From Bacteroidota bacterium (lineage in GTDB: Bacteria; Bacteroidota; Bacteroidia; Bacteroidales; F082): a stretch of 64,000 nt of DNA. This document shows positions 1-8,650 of the stretch, one piece after another. The notes below the pieces were generated by a model. It had not been told where the DNA came from, did no database searches, and saw only the letters and a list, made by a program, of their open reading frames with translations. The stretch lies in assembly GCA_016845105.1 (NCBI GenBank), contig JAERTF010000142.1:1-64000 (forward strand), in the 5' to 3' direction. Each line of letters starts with the position of its first letter. The stretch's first letter is position 1. A program made the position numbers and the translations under genes.

Positions 1-68
1 TGTTGAAATAGTTTAATAATTTGGAGTATATATAGTATATTAATTCATTAATTGTTATCAGATATTCT

Positions 69-76
69 TAATTTTG
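69..76 (+). promoter_or_regulatory. -7 promoter element of purB
   Basis: TAATTTTG matches the Bacteroidota -7 consensus TAnnTTTG and sits 17 bases before the ATG. No well-spaced -33 TTTG was found. Confidence 0.45.
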
Positions 77-93
77 CGGACAAATAATTCACC

Positions 94-1446
94 ATGGAAC
101 TAAAACCAATTACAGCTATTTCTCCAGTTGATGGAAGATACCAAAGCAAAACAAATGAGTTGTCTAACTATTTCTCAGAGTTTGCTCTTTTTAAATACAG
201 AGTAAAAACCGAAGTTGAGTATTTTATATCTCTGTGTAAACTACCACTTGCAGGATTAGAGGAATTTGATCATGCTAATTTTTCAAGTCTAAGAGATATT
301 TATATCAAATTTTCACCTGAGGATGGCTTGGCCATTAAAGGAATTGAAAGAACAACAAATCATGATGTAAAAGCTGTGGAATACTTCCTAAAGGAATGTT
401 TCGATGAGATTGGTTTAAATGAGTATAAGGAGTTTGTTCATTTTGGTTTAACTTCTCAGGATATTAATAATACTGCATTGCCGCTATCCTTAAAGGATGC
501 AAATAATGAAGTAGTTAGACCAGCACTGGAGGGTTTATTGGAAAAAATTAACCTGTCTGCTTATGGCTGGAAAGATGTTTCGATGCTTGCTCGTACTCAT
601 GGACAACCGGCTTCACCAACTAAATTGGGTAAAGAAATATATGTTTTTGTTGAAAGGTTGGAAAATCAGTTGATGATGCTGGGTTCAATACCATTTTCAG
701 GTAAATTTGGAGGAGCAACCGGAAATTTTAATGCACATAAAGTTGCATATCCAAGAATAGATTGGGAAAGTTTTGCATGCCAATTTGTTAGAAAAGAACT
801 AAAACTTCATCGACAAAAAACGACAACACAAATTGAACATTATGATTACATGGCAGCATATTTTCATAACCTTAGTCGTATAAACACGATATTAATTGAT
901 TTTAGTCGTGATATTTGGACTTATATTTCAATGGATTACTTTAAGCAAAAAATAAAAAAGGGAGAAGTAGGTTCATCAGCAATGCCACATAAAGTAAACC
1001 CAATAGACTTTGAAAATGCAGAAGGAAACCTTGGTATTGCAAATGCACTGTTAATTCATTTAGCTGAAAAACTTCCTGTTTCTCGTCTTCAACGTGATTT
1101 AACTGATTCAACTGTTACTCGAAATATAGGGACACCAATTGGCCATATGCTCATTGCAATTAAGTCTTTGGTAAAGGGTCTTGATAAATTAATATTAAAT
1201 GAAGACAAGCTGGCAGAAGATTTGAATAATAACTGGGCGGTGATTGCCGAAGCAATACAAACAATACTTCGACGTGAGAACTATCCAAACCCCTATGAAG
1301 CATTGAAGGACCTAACCAGAACAAATGATAAAATTACGCAAGAATCATTGAATAGTTTTATAGACGGGCTTAAAATTGAGAACTCGATTAAATCGGAGTT
1401 AAAGCAAATTAATCCGAATAATTACACAGGCATAACATTAATGTAA
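94..1446 (+). CDS. purB: Adenylosuccinate lyase
   Basis: Catalyses two fumarate-releasing steps of purine synthesis: SAICAR to AICAR, and adenylosuccinate to AMP, in the cytoplasm. The 450-residue protein starts with MELKPITAISPVDGRY, the N-terminus typical of the long E. coli-type PurB rather than the shorter B. subtilis type. It carries the THGQPASPTK motif with a catalytic His near residue 169 and the fumarase/lyase superfamily signature GSSAMPHKVNP near 292-302. Length matches the family (about 456). A TAATTTTG -7 element lies 17 bases before the ATG. It converges with the TPR lipoprotein gene 15 bp away and appears monocistronic. Confidence 0.97.
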   Translation: MELKPITAISPVDGRYQSKTNELSNYFSEFALFKYRVKTEVEYFISLCKLPLAGLEEFDHANFSSLRDIYIKFSPEDGLAIKGIERTTNHDVKAVEYFLKECFDEIGLNEYKEFVHFGLTSQDINNTALPLSLKDANNEVVRPALEGLLEKINLSAYGWKDVSMLARTHGQPASPTKLGKEIYVFVERLENQLMMLGSIPFSGKFGGATGNFNAHKVAYPRIDWESFACQFVRKELKLHRQKTTTQIEHYDYMAAYFHNLSRINTILIDFSRDIWTYISMDYFKQKIKKGEVGSSAMPHKVNPIDFENAEGNLGIANALLIHLAEKLPVSRLQRDLTDSTVTRNIGTPIGHMLIAIKSLVKGLDKLILNEDKLAEDLNNNWAVIAEAIQTILRRENYPNPYEALKDLTRTNDKITQESLNSFIDGLKIENSIKSELKQINPNNYTGITLM

Positions 1447-1461
1447 TATAATTTAGTTGCT

Positions 1462-2349
1462 TTATTTTGATAATTTCTTGTAGTATTCTGCTTTCTTTTT
1501 ATCGCTTAAACGTCCATAAATATGACTTAAGTAATTTGCAGTTGCCGGTGTGGGTTGAATGCTATAGATAGTTTTGAAGTACTTGAGAGATTTCTTAAAA
1601 TCACCAGTTACAATATCCAATGCTGACAGAAGTTTTTTGTACTGCTTATTTGTTTTTTTGTTTTCATAGGCTTTCATTTCTTTTTGGTACCTATCCTCAG
1701 CCATTCGATAATACTTTTTACCAAACCATGTAAGAGCAACTATGTTTTCCTTGTTTATTTCGAGTAATTGTTTTGCAATTACCGAACACTCATCCATATT
1801 GTTTAACCCTTTGTTAATTTTGAAATATGCTTCTAATAATTCCAGGTTATCATTGTTATCATGAACTATTTCAGGCCATAGTTTAAGTGCTTGATCAAAA
1901 TTAGCAGATTCAATATAAGCGTAGAATAATTTTGTTTTTACGTCTTTAATGTATTTTCCACTGGGATATAAATCGATATAATCATCAAGAGCCAATATTT
2001 CCAACGAAAGATTATCAATTCTTTTATAGGCTTGCGCCAGAAAGTAGTATGTTCCTTCATTTGCATAGACAGTGTTGGATGCATTTTTTAGATAGGTAAT
2101 GGCAAGCTTTGTTTCACCTAGTTTAAATGCAGATTCACCTGCTTTAGTATAAACCTGGCATTCTTGCGAGTTATTATTACTTTCGTAAGTGTTGATAATT
2201 TCAGTATAGGATTGCAATGCATTACCAAAGTCCTTTGCTGAAAAATATGTGTCAGCATCAATTTTTTTCTGCGTTAATTGCTTTCCACTTCCACATCCTG
2301 ATAATAAGTATACCGATATAATTGTAGCAATCGCAAGTGAGTATTTCAT
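1462..2349 (-). CDS. TPR-repeat lipoprotein
   Basis: A 295-residue exported lipoprotein. The N-terminus is a lipoprotein signal ending in LLSGC, so Cys19 would be lipidated. The rest is helical with tetratricopeptide-like pairs, for example ADTYFSAKDFGNALQSYTEI near 33-52 and a second cluster near residues 70-150. TPR proteins are scaffolds for protein contacts, and no enzyme motif is seen. It has its own -7 element and convergent neighbour purB, so genome context gives no partner. The specific role is unknown. Confidence 0.8.
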   Translation of the reverse strand: MKYSLAIATIISVYLLSGCGSGKQLTQKKIDADTYFSAKDFGNALQSYTEIINTYESNNNSQECQVYTKAGESAFKLGETKLAITYLKNASNTVYANEGTYYFLAQAYKRIDNLSLEILALDDYIDLYPSGKYIKDVKTKLFYAYIESANFDQALKLWPEIVHDNNDNLELLEAYFKINKGLNNMDECSVIAKQLLEINKENIVALTWFGKKYYRMAEDRYQKEMKAYENKKTNKQYKKLLSALDIVTGDFKKSLKYFKTIYSIQPTPATANYLSHIYGRLSDKKKAEYYKKLSK

Positions 2350-2381
2350 TTTTTATTTTTTTAGATAATCTTTAAGAGCGG

Positions 2382-2389
2382 CAAAAGTA
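2382..2389 (-). promoter_or_regulatory. -7 promoter element of the TPR lipoprotein gene
   Basis: The plus-strand CAAAAGTA reads TACTTTTG on the minus strand, a match to TAnnTTTG, 32 bases before the ATG. Confidence 0.45.
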
Positions 2390-2548
2390 ATATTTAATAC
2401 AATACGTGTTTAATCGACCATGCTAAATGCAACCTAGCACCCAGCATTATAGTCAATACACTTAAGAAGCAATATCGAGTCATAGTTTTTAATAGTTTTA
2501 AATATTCAACGAAAATTTGATCAGTATGCATTCTTCTAGTTTAAATAT

Positions 2549-2556
2549 TATTTTTG
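2549..2556 (+). promoter_or_regulatory. -7 element of the DUF5606-pyrK-pyrD operon
   Basis: TATTTTTG is a perfect TAnnTTTG match 18 bases before the ATG. A TTTG at 2516-2519 is too far upstream (29 nt) to be a normal -33 partner. Confidence 0.5.
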
Positions 2557-2574
2557 CACAAATTTTTGTAATAT

Positions 2575-3063
2575 ATGGATTTAAGTAAAATATTGTCAAT
2601 ATCCGGAAAACCAGGGTTATTTCTTATGGTTGGAGAGGCCAAAAATAATCTGATTGTTGAATCACTTTTGGACGGGAAAAAAGTTCCATCTTTTGCTCAT
2701 GACAGAGTAAGTACTCTTAAAGAAATAAGTATATACACTGATACTGAAGATGTTGCTTTGGAAGCAGTACTAAAGAGTATATTTGAATTAACTGATGGTA
2801 AGCCCATTGATAATCCTAAGAAATCTTCAGGAGATAAGCTCAAATCAACTTTTGCTGAGATACTACCAGAGTATGATCGTGATGCGGTTTATGTGTCTGA
2901 TATTAAAAAAATATTTTCATGGTATAATCTATTACTCGAAAAGGAGTTACTGGAATTTACAGATGAGGACGTTGAGGATGAAACTTTAAAATCTGATGAG
3001 AACTCTGAATCTATTGAAGGAGAAAAATTAGCAGAAGATAATAAACCAGAAGAAAAAGAATAG
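2575..3063 (+). CDS. DUF5606 family protein
   Basis: A 162-residue cytoplasmic protein beginning MDLSKILSISGKPGLF, the hallmark N-terminus of the Bacteroidota DUF5606 family. Residues 1-75 form the small N-terminal domain and 85-130 a helical second domain. The last 40 residues are an acidic low-complexity tail rich in Glu and Asp. No function is established. The stop is 1 nt before the pyrK start, so it is the first gene of a pyrimidine operon here. The link to pyrimidine synthesis is context only. Confidence 0.85.
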   Translation: MDLSKILSISGKPGLFLMVGEAKNNLIVESLLDGKKVPSFAHDRVSTLKEISIYTDTEDVALEAVLKSIFELTDGKPIDNPKKSSGDKLKSTFAEILPEYDRDAVYVSDIKKIFSWYNLLLEKELLEFTDEDVEDETLKSDENSESIEGEKLAEDNKPEEKE

Positions 3064-3064
3064 C

Positions 3065-3829
3065 ATGAAAAGAATACAGGACTTTAATGTTATAAGTTAT
3101 ACTTGGTTAAATGATGATAATTATATTATCACATTGGGTTCGGAAACTGACATTGAATGTGTTGAACCCGGAAATTTCGCTGAAATTAAAGTCCCCAATT
3201 CACCAGATGTATTTCTGCGTCGCCCAATTTCAATTTTAGATGTTGATCATCAAAATAATACCATCAAATTCTATATCAAAGCAATAGGTAAGGGGACTCG
3301 ACAACTAGGTAATCTGGATATAAATTCATCCTTAAATATTGTTTATCCCCTCGGTAATTCGTTTAGCGTTATAAAAAAGAAAAGAGCATTAATTGTAGGT
3401 GGAGGATCAGGTATCGCTCCATTTATATTGCTTGCTTCTAAACTTAAGGATGAGAATACCGAGGTTACATTTTTAATTGGTGGTAGGACATCAGGTGATG
3501 TGTTTTTAACAGATGAATTTGGCAGATATGGAGAAGTTCTAGTAACTACTGAAGATGGTTCGTTGGGTGAAAAAGGTATGGTTACTCAACATTCAGTTTT
3601 CTCACGAACCATGGACTTTGATTTAATTTACACATGTGGACCTGACCCTATGATGAAAGCTGTTGCGAATATTGCCAGTGAAAAAGGAATTGATTGTGAA
3701 GCATCATTGGAAAATATGATGGCTTGTGGTATTGGTGCATGTTTATGTTGTGTAACTCCAACCATAAGAGGAAATGAATGTGTTTGTACCGAAGGACCTG
3801 TTTTTAATTCAAAAGATCTAGTATGGTAA
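3065..3829 (+). CDS. pyrK: Dihydroorotate dehydrogenase B, electron transfer subunit
   Basis: The FAD and [2Fe-2S] subunit that passes electrons from dihydroorotate oxidation in PyrD to NAD+. The 254-residue protein has the ferredoxin-reductase fold. FLRRPISI near 53-60 is the FAD-binding RxxS-type motif, GGGSGIAPF near 113-121 binds nucleotide, and CGPDPMM near 194-200 is the NAD-site motif. The C-terminal Cys cluster ([11 protein letters not shown], then ECVC) ligates the iron-sulfur centre. It overlaps pyrD by 7 nt, so translational coupling of the two subunits is likely. Confidence 0.96.
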   Translation: MKRIQDFNVISYTWLNDDNYIITLGSETDIECVEPGNFAEIKVPNSPDVFLRRPISILDVDHQNNTIKFYIKAIGKGTRQLGNLDINSSLNIVYPLGNSFSVIKKKRALIVGGGSGIAPFILLASKLKDENTEVTFLIGGRTSGDVFLTDEFGRYGEVLVTTEDGSLGEKGMVTQHSVFSRTMDFDLIYTCGPDPMMKAVANIASEKGIDCEASLENMMACGIGACLCCVTPTIRGNECVCTEGPVFNSKDLVW

Positions 3830-4734
3830 ATCTAAATGTTAATATCGCTGGTCTTAAATTAAAAAATCCAGTTACTACAGCATCAGGTACTTTTGGCTTT
3901 GGCGAAGAGTTTGAAGATTTCATTGATCTTAATAAGCTAGGCGGCATTTTTGTAAAAGGTCTAACCCTTTATAATCGTGAGGGTAATGACTACCCAAGAA
4001 TGGCAGAAACACCTTCCGGTATGTTAAATGCCGTAGGTCTTCAAAATAAAGGTATAGATTATTTTATTAATACAATATATCCTAAAATCAAAAAATGGGA
4101 CACGCAAATCTTTCCAAATATTAATGGTTCGGTGGTGGAAGATTATATTGCGGTTGCTGAAAAACTTAATGATGTTGAGGGTATTGAAGGGCTTGAACTT
4201 AATATTTCATGCCCAAATGTAAAAGAAGGTGGAATGGCTTTTGGTGTAAGCTGCCCATCGGCAATTGCTGTAACGAAAGCAGTACGAGAGGTTTATGATA
4301 AAACAATTATTGTTAAACTATCTCCTAATGTAACTGATATTACAGAAATAGCAAAGGGAGTAGAAGGTGCTGGTGCTGATGGAGTTTCATTGATTAATAC
4401 ACTTCTTGGGATGGCAATTGATGCAAATACCCGAAAACCAATCCTCTCAACAATTACTGGTGGATTATCCGGACCAGCCATAAAACCAGTGGCAATTAGA
4501 ATGGTATGGCAAGTATATAATGCTGTAAAAATTCCAATTGTTGGCATTGGTGGAATCATGAATGCTACAGATGCAATAGAGTTTATGTTGGCTGGATCTA
4601 CTGCAATACAGGTAGGAACAGCTAATTTTATTGATCCACAGATAAGTGTAAAGATAGTGGATGGTTTAGAAGATTATTGTACTCAAAATAGAATAACTGA
4701 GATAAGTGATCTTATTGGAGGAATGATATCCTAA
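3823..4734 (+). CDS. pyrD: Dihydroorotate dehydrogenase B, catalytic subunit
   Basis: Oxidises dihydroorotate to orotate, the fourth step of UMP synthesis, as a PyrD2-PyrK2 complex in the cytosol. The 303-residue TIM barrel starts [23 protein letters not shown]. It carries [11 protein letters not shown] near 129-139, the class 1B loop with the catalytic Cys, and IIVKLSPNV and GIGGI, which contact FMN. Having a PyrK partner and a Cys (not Ser) base identifies the NAD-dependent 1B form rather than the membrane class 2 enzyme. It is the last gene of the operon. Confidence 0.97.
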   Translation: MVNLNVNIAGLKLKNPVTTASGTFGFGEEFEDFIDLNKLGGIFVKGLTLYNREGNDYPRMAETPSGMLNAVGLQNKGIDYFINTIYPKIKKWDTQIFPNINGSVVEDYIAVAEKLNDVEGIEGLELNISCPNVKEGGMAFGVSCPSAIAVTKAVREVYDKTIIVKLSPNVTDITEIAKGVEGAGADGVSLINTLLGMAIDANTRKPILSTITGGLSGPAIKPVAIRMVWQVYNAVKIPIVGIGGIMNATDAIEFMLAGSTAIQVGTANFIDPQISVKIVDGLEDYCTQNRITEISDLIGGMIS

Positions 4735-4778
4735 ACAATATTTCAAGCAATTTTAATTATACAACTTTCAAACTTTGT

Positions 4779-4786
4779 TACATTTG
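4779..4786 (+). promoter_or_regulatory. -7 promoter element of cysH
   Basis: TACATTTG, a perfect TAnnTTTG match, 17 bases before the ATG. No clear -33 partner. Confidence 0.45.
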
Positions 4787-4803
4787 CCCACTAATTTTAC
4801 ATT

Positions 4804-5511
4804 ATGATGAACAAAGAGATTATTGAATCATGGAATAATGAATTATCCAATTCAACACCACATGAAATTATAGGATTTTTTTTGAATAAATTCCCCGATA
4901 CAATTGCTTTATCTACAAGTCTAGGTCTGGAAGATCAGGTACTCACTGAAATTGTAGCTTCAGTTAATAAAAAAGCAAGGATATTTACGCTAGATACAGG
5001 ACGACTGTTTCCTGAAACATATGATTTGATTGATCGTACCTGTCGAAAATATGATATTACAATCGATGTTTATTTTCCAAATACTGAAGATATAGAAGAA
5101 ATGGTTAATTCAAAGGGGATTAATCTTTTTTATGATAGCATTGAAAATCGAAAACTTTGCTGTCATCTTCGAAAACTTGTTCCTTTGGCGCGTGCCATGG
5201 ATGGATTGGATGGATGGATTACGGGACTTAGAAAGGACCAGTCAGTAACTAGAACTGATATGCAGTTAATTGAATGGGATGAGAATAACAATATGTTAAA
5301 GATTAACCCATTAATAAACTGGACAGAGCGTGATGTTATTGATTATATCGAAGCCAGAAGTATTCCCAATAATCCGCTTCATAAAAAAGGGTTTGCAAGC
5401 ATTGGTTGTCAGCCATGTACTAGGGCAATCGAGCCAGATGAAGATATAAGAGCCGGTAGATGGTGGTGGGAAGACCCAGATACAAAAGAATGTGGGTTAC
5501 ATCAAAAATAA
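4804..5511 (+). CDS. cysH: Phosphoadenylyl/adenylyl-sulfate reductase, [4Fe-4S] type
   Basis: Reduces activated sulfate (APS or PAPS) to sulfite. The 235-residue protein has the PP-loop-like start ALSTSLGLEDQVL, then KLCCHLRK near 117-124 and GCQPCT near 201-206. This CC...CxxC set ligates a 4Fe-4S cluster, which marks the APS-reductase-type subgroup. The ECGLH tail carries the catalytic Cys. ATP sulfurylase and sulfite reductase genes are not in the window. Its stop codon shares a base with the start of the next gene (taATG), so the two are probably cotranscribed. Confidence 0.94.
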   Translation: MMNKEIIESWNNELSNSTPHEIIGFFLNKFPDTIALSTSLGLEDQVLTEIVASVNKKARIFTLDTGRLFPETYDLIDRTCRKYDITIDVYFPNTEDIEEMVNSKGINLFYDSIENRKLCCHLRKLVPLARAMDGLDGWITGLRKDQSVTRTDMQLIEWDENNNMLKINPLINWTERDVIDYIEARSIPNNPLHKKGFASIGCQPCTRAIEPDEDIRAGRWWWEDPDTKECGLHQK

Positions 5512-6836
5512 TGTTAGCTCCCCCCTCTATCAATAAAAGTATATTAAAGCTTGCAATACCAAATATTATTACCAATATTACTGTCCCATTGCTTGGATTG
5601 GTAGATCTTTCTTTAATGGGTCAGCTTAAGAATCCCATTTATATTGGAGCAATAGCTCTGGGAAGCATTATTTTTAACATTATCTATGCTAGTTTCAATT
5701 TCCTCCGGATGGGAAGTACTGGGTTTACTGCACAAGCATGGGGAGCAAAACAAAAAGATGAGATTTCTTTAGTATTGATCAGGTCGCTTATTGTAGCACT
5801 GGCTTTGGCTATTATGTTAATCGTGCTACAATATCCAATACAATGGTTATCTTTTCTAATTCTTGATGGAAGTAACGAAGTACGAGTTCTAGCCCAGGAA
5901 TATTATTCTATTCGAATTTGGGCAGCACCTGCCACAATTGGGTTATACGCTTTTTTTGGATGGTTTTTAGGAGTTCAAAATGCCAAGTATCCGATGATAA
6001 TTGCTCTGGTTATCAATGTGGTAAATATTGGACTTAATTTTTTATTTGTTCTGGGTATTGGAATGACTTCAGATGGTGTCGCAATAGCTACGGTTATCGC
6101 ACAATATACAGGGTTATTACTGGCAATCTATTATTTATTTAAGAAGTATAATAATTATGTTCGAAAATTTCCTGTAAGAATAATTCTTCAAGCTAAAGCA
6201 ATAAAGAGGTTCTTTAAAGTTAATTCCGATATATTTATTCGAACCCTGTTGTTGTTATTAACCCTTGCATTTTTTACGAATACTTCTGCCAAACTTGGTG
6301 ATGAAATTCTTGCCATAAATACTCTGTTATTTCAGTTTTTCTTTATTTTTTCATATTTCGCTGATGGATTTGCCTATGCAGGTGAGGCACTTACAGGAAA
6401 AGCGTTTGGTGCACATGATAGAAACTTATTAAAAAAGACAATTAAGTATTTGTTTTATTGGGGATGGGGAGCAGCAGTTTTAACTAGCTTGGTATATGCA
6501 ATTGGAATAAATACAATAATGGCTCTTTTAACTACAAATCCAATATTACGTGATTTAGCAAAGGATTATAATATCTGGGTTATTCTTATTCCTTTAACAA
6601 GCACATCAGCGTTTATTTGGGATGGAATTTTTGTTGGAGTAACTGCTTCAAAGGAAATGCGAAACGCAATGATTATTTCTTCTGTCCTTATATTTTTACC
6701 TGCTTATTATCTAACATCAGAGTATTTAGGAAATGATGCATTGTGGATGGCATTAAATGTATTCATGTTAAGTCGTGCCTTACTAATGTGGTTAATGTGG
6801 AGCAGGATAAAGACTCGCAGGTTCGTTAATAGCTAA
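5511..6836 (+). CDS. MATE family efflux transporter (DinF-like)
   Basis: An inner-membrane multidrug/toxin exporter driven by H+ or Na+. From ATG 5511 it is 441 residues with about 12 hydrophobic segments and the two-half repeat of the MATE fold, for example KLAIPNIITNITVPLLGLVD and FFLFxxDGF-like FSYFADGFAYAGEAL. The ORF track start at 5460 lies inside cysH; the 5511 ATG is preferred because it overlaps the cysH stop by one base and begins where MATE homology begins. A functional tie to sulfur metabolism is not evident beyond the coupling. Confidence 0.9.
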   Translation: MLAPPSINKSILKLAIPNIITNITVPLLGLVDLSLMGQLKNPIYIGAIALGSIIFNIIYASFNFLRMGSTGFTAQAWGAKQKDEISLVLIRSLIVALALAIMLIVLQYPIQWLSFLILDGSNEVRVLAQEYYSIRIWAAPATIGLYAFFGWFLGVQNAKYPMIIALVINVVNIGLNFLFVLGIGMTSDGVAIATVIAQYTGLLLAIYYLFKKYNNYVRKFPVRIILQAKAIKRFFKVNSDIFIRTLLLLLTLAFFTNTSAKLGDEILAINTLLFQFFFIFSYFADGFAYAGEALTGKAFGAHDRNLLKKTIKYLFYWGWGAAVLTSLVYAIGINTIMALLTTNPILRDLAKDYNIWVILIPLTSTSAFIWDGIFVGVTASKEMRNAMIISSVLIFLPAYYLTSEYLGNDALWMALNVFMLSRALLMWLMWSRIKTRRFVNS

Positions 6837-6907
6837 TTATTTATTTGATACATCATGTAGAATACTATTTCTTCAATATAATCTAGGAAATAGTACATTT
6901 AGCTTCT

Positions 6908-6915
6908 TATCTTTG
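6908..6915 (+). promoter_or_regulatory. -7 promoter element of the DUF438/PAS gene
   Basis: TATCTTTG, a perfect TAnnTTTG match, 32 bases before the ATG. Confidence 0.4.
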
Positions 6916-6947
6916 AAAAAGTAATAATTTGTTTAATACTTCATCCT

Positions 6948-8183
6948 ATGTCTGAATATATTAATAATACAGAACTTCGAGTTAATAAACTTTATGAGTT
7001 TGCTACAGGTATAATAAATCACCAAAATGGAAAAACTCTCATCGATAGGTATAAAGATGCGATTTATGATGTTCACCCATTTGATGTAATTGTTATTGTT
7101 GATAGATTAATGATGGATAACATTGAGTTATCCGAATTAAAAACAGGGATAAATAAGGTGCTGAATATGTTTTATAGTAGCCTGATTAATAAACCGATAC
7201 CAGATTATAATAGTATCCCCTTTCTTGGATCTCTATGGGATGAAAATTATGCTCTAAACATCAAATTAATTAGTCTTAAACCTTTAATAAAAGAACTTAA
7301 TAAAAAGGACATAAGCAAAATTGGCTATAAGAATGTTCTAAAAAAGATATATGATATAGTAGTTGTTTTGCAAGAGTTTGAATTGCATTATATTAAAAAG
7401 GAGAATATTCTTTTTCCTTATGTTGAGAAGAAATTACCTGAGTATCGTTGTCAATCTGTGATGTGGTCCTACCATGATGATATTCGAAAATACATTAAAA
7501 ACATATTGAATCTTGCAGAGGCAAGAGGTACCAACTTAAAACAACTAAATAGAAATTTTGGAGATCTATTTTTTGCCATGAATGCAATAAAATTTAGAGA
7601 AGATTATATTCTATTTCCCGTTATTGAAAAAATTATTTCTCACGATGAATGGGTAGAAATGCAGCTCCAAAGTTATGAAATCGGATTTGCATTTATTGAA
7701 ACACCACCTAGACCAAATGAGTCGATCTCTAAAAATAACGATCTTTCAGAGAAAGTAATGACCATAAATAAATTATCTTCTACTTTATTGGATTTGGATA
7801 CGGGCCAGCTTACAGTCGATCAAATTATGATGATGATGAATAACCTACCTGTCGACATAACTTATGTTGATGAAAATGATGAGGTTAGATATTTTTCAGC
7901 ACCAGAACACAGAATATTTCCACGTTCAAAAGCAATAATTGGCCGACTTGTTGAGAATTGCCACCCACCTTCAAGTGTTCATATTGTTCAGGAATTAATT
8001 GATGCATTTAAATCAGGTGAAAAGAATAGTGAGAGTTTCTGGATTGAAATGGGACAGAAATTCATACTTATTCGATATTTCGCGTTGAGGGATACCGTTG
8101 GAAACTACAAGGGGACAATTGAAGTAAGTGAAGAAGTGTCATCGATAAGAAAACTCACTGGCGAAAAACGTTTGATGGAATAG
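6948..8183 (+). CDS. DUF438 / hemerythrin-like / PAS-domain protein
   Basis: A 411-residue cytoplasmic protein with three parts. Residues about 10-90 are DUF438 (HPFDVIVIVDRLMMDNIE). Residues about 95-235 are a hemerythrin-like HHE bundle with His and Glu ligands in FELHYIKKENILFPYVEKK and SYHDDIRKYI. Residues about 285-400 are a PAS_10-type sensor domain (DEVRYFSAPEHRIFPRS, then VENCHPPSSVH). Such proteins are thought to sense O2, NO or redox through the di-iron site. No kinase or output domain is present, so any signalling would need a partner. Confidence 0.88.
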   Translation: MSEYINNTELRVNKLYEFATGIINHQNGKTLIDRYKDAIYDVHPFDVIVIVDRLMMDNIELSELKTGINKVLNMFYSSLINKPIPDYNSIPFLGSLWDENYALNIKLISLKPLIKELNKKDISKIGYKNVLKKIYDIVVVLQEFELHYIKKENILFPYVEKKLPEYRCQSVMWSYHDDIRKYIKNILNLAEARGTNLKQLNRNFGDLFFAMNAIKFREDYILFPVIEKIISHDEWVEMQLQSYEIGFAFIETPPRPNESISKNNDLSEKVMTINKLSSTLLDLDTGQLTVDQIMMMMNNLPVDITYVDENDEVRYFSAPEHRIFPRSKAIIGRLVENCHPPSSVHIVQELIDAFKSGEKNSESFWIEMGQKFILIRYFALRDTVGNYKGTIEVSEEVSSIRKLTGEKRLME

Positions 8184-8184
8184 A

Positions 8185-8637
8185 TTAATCCAAATGCTTC
8201 TTCCTTAACTCGTACATTAATATTGCCGGAATAAAAAAGATAACATCTGCTATCATTTTTCCAATAAAAGTTCCCAAGAGGAAATCACCAGTAACCTTTG
8301 GTATTAGATACATAAAGAAAGGTCGTACAGCAAGAACATCTAATATTTCGGCAGGGCCAAACTCAATAATTAAATTTCTAAAATCAATTAGGAAAGATTT
8401 AATCTTATACTTTCGATTTTCTGATTTATGAAGTTTAATGCTTTTCCTAACATCAGCTATGGCAATAATACCATAAAAACTAATTGATGCCACCGCCGAT
8501 CCAACAAATGCTGCCAATACTCTATCTTCTGTTGACTCCATTATTAACCACGCTGTGGCTAATGATAATACTGTACTTAGTATATCAGCAAGCAAATATC
8601 TTTTAACCCAAATAATTATTTTCTGTTTTACTTTCAT
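8185..8637 (-). CDS. Small multi-pass membrane protein in the acid-resistance cluster
   Basis: A 150-residue protein I do not recognise. It has about four hydrophobic segments, near 14-33, 40-62, 105-125 and 126-143, separated by a basic cytoplasmic loop (KLHKSENRKYKIK near 68-80). It is the last gene of the minus-strand run, 13 nt after the APA antiporter, so it is probably cotranscribed with the arginine acid-resistance genes. It could modulate the transporter or be unrelated. It ends head-to-head with the DUF438 gene, one base apart. Confidence 0.7.
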   Translation of the reverse strand: MKVKQKIIIWVKRYLLADILSTVLSLATAWLIMESTEDRVLAAFVGSAVASISFYGIIAIADVRKSIKLHKSENRKYKIKSFLIDFRNLIIEFGPAEILDVLAVRPFFMYLIPKVTGDFLLGTFIGKMIADVIFFIPAILMYELRKKHLD

Positions 8638-8650
8638 TTTGAGTGTAGTA

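Noticed and set aside
2516-2519. -33 element of the DUF5606 operon
   Set aside because: The TTTG lies 29 nt from the -7 element, too far for the usual spacing.
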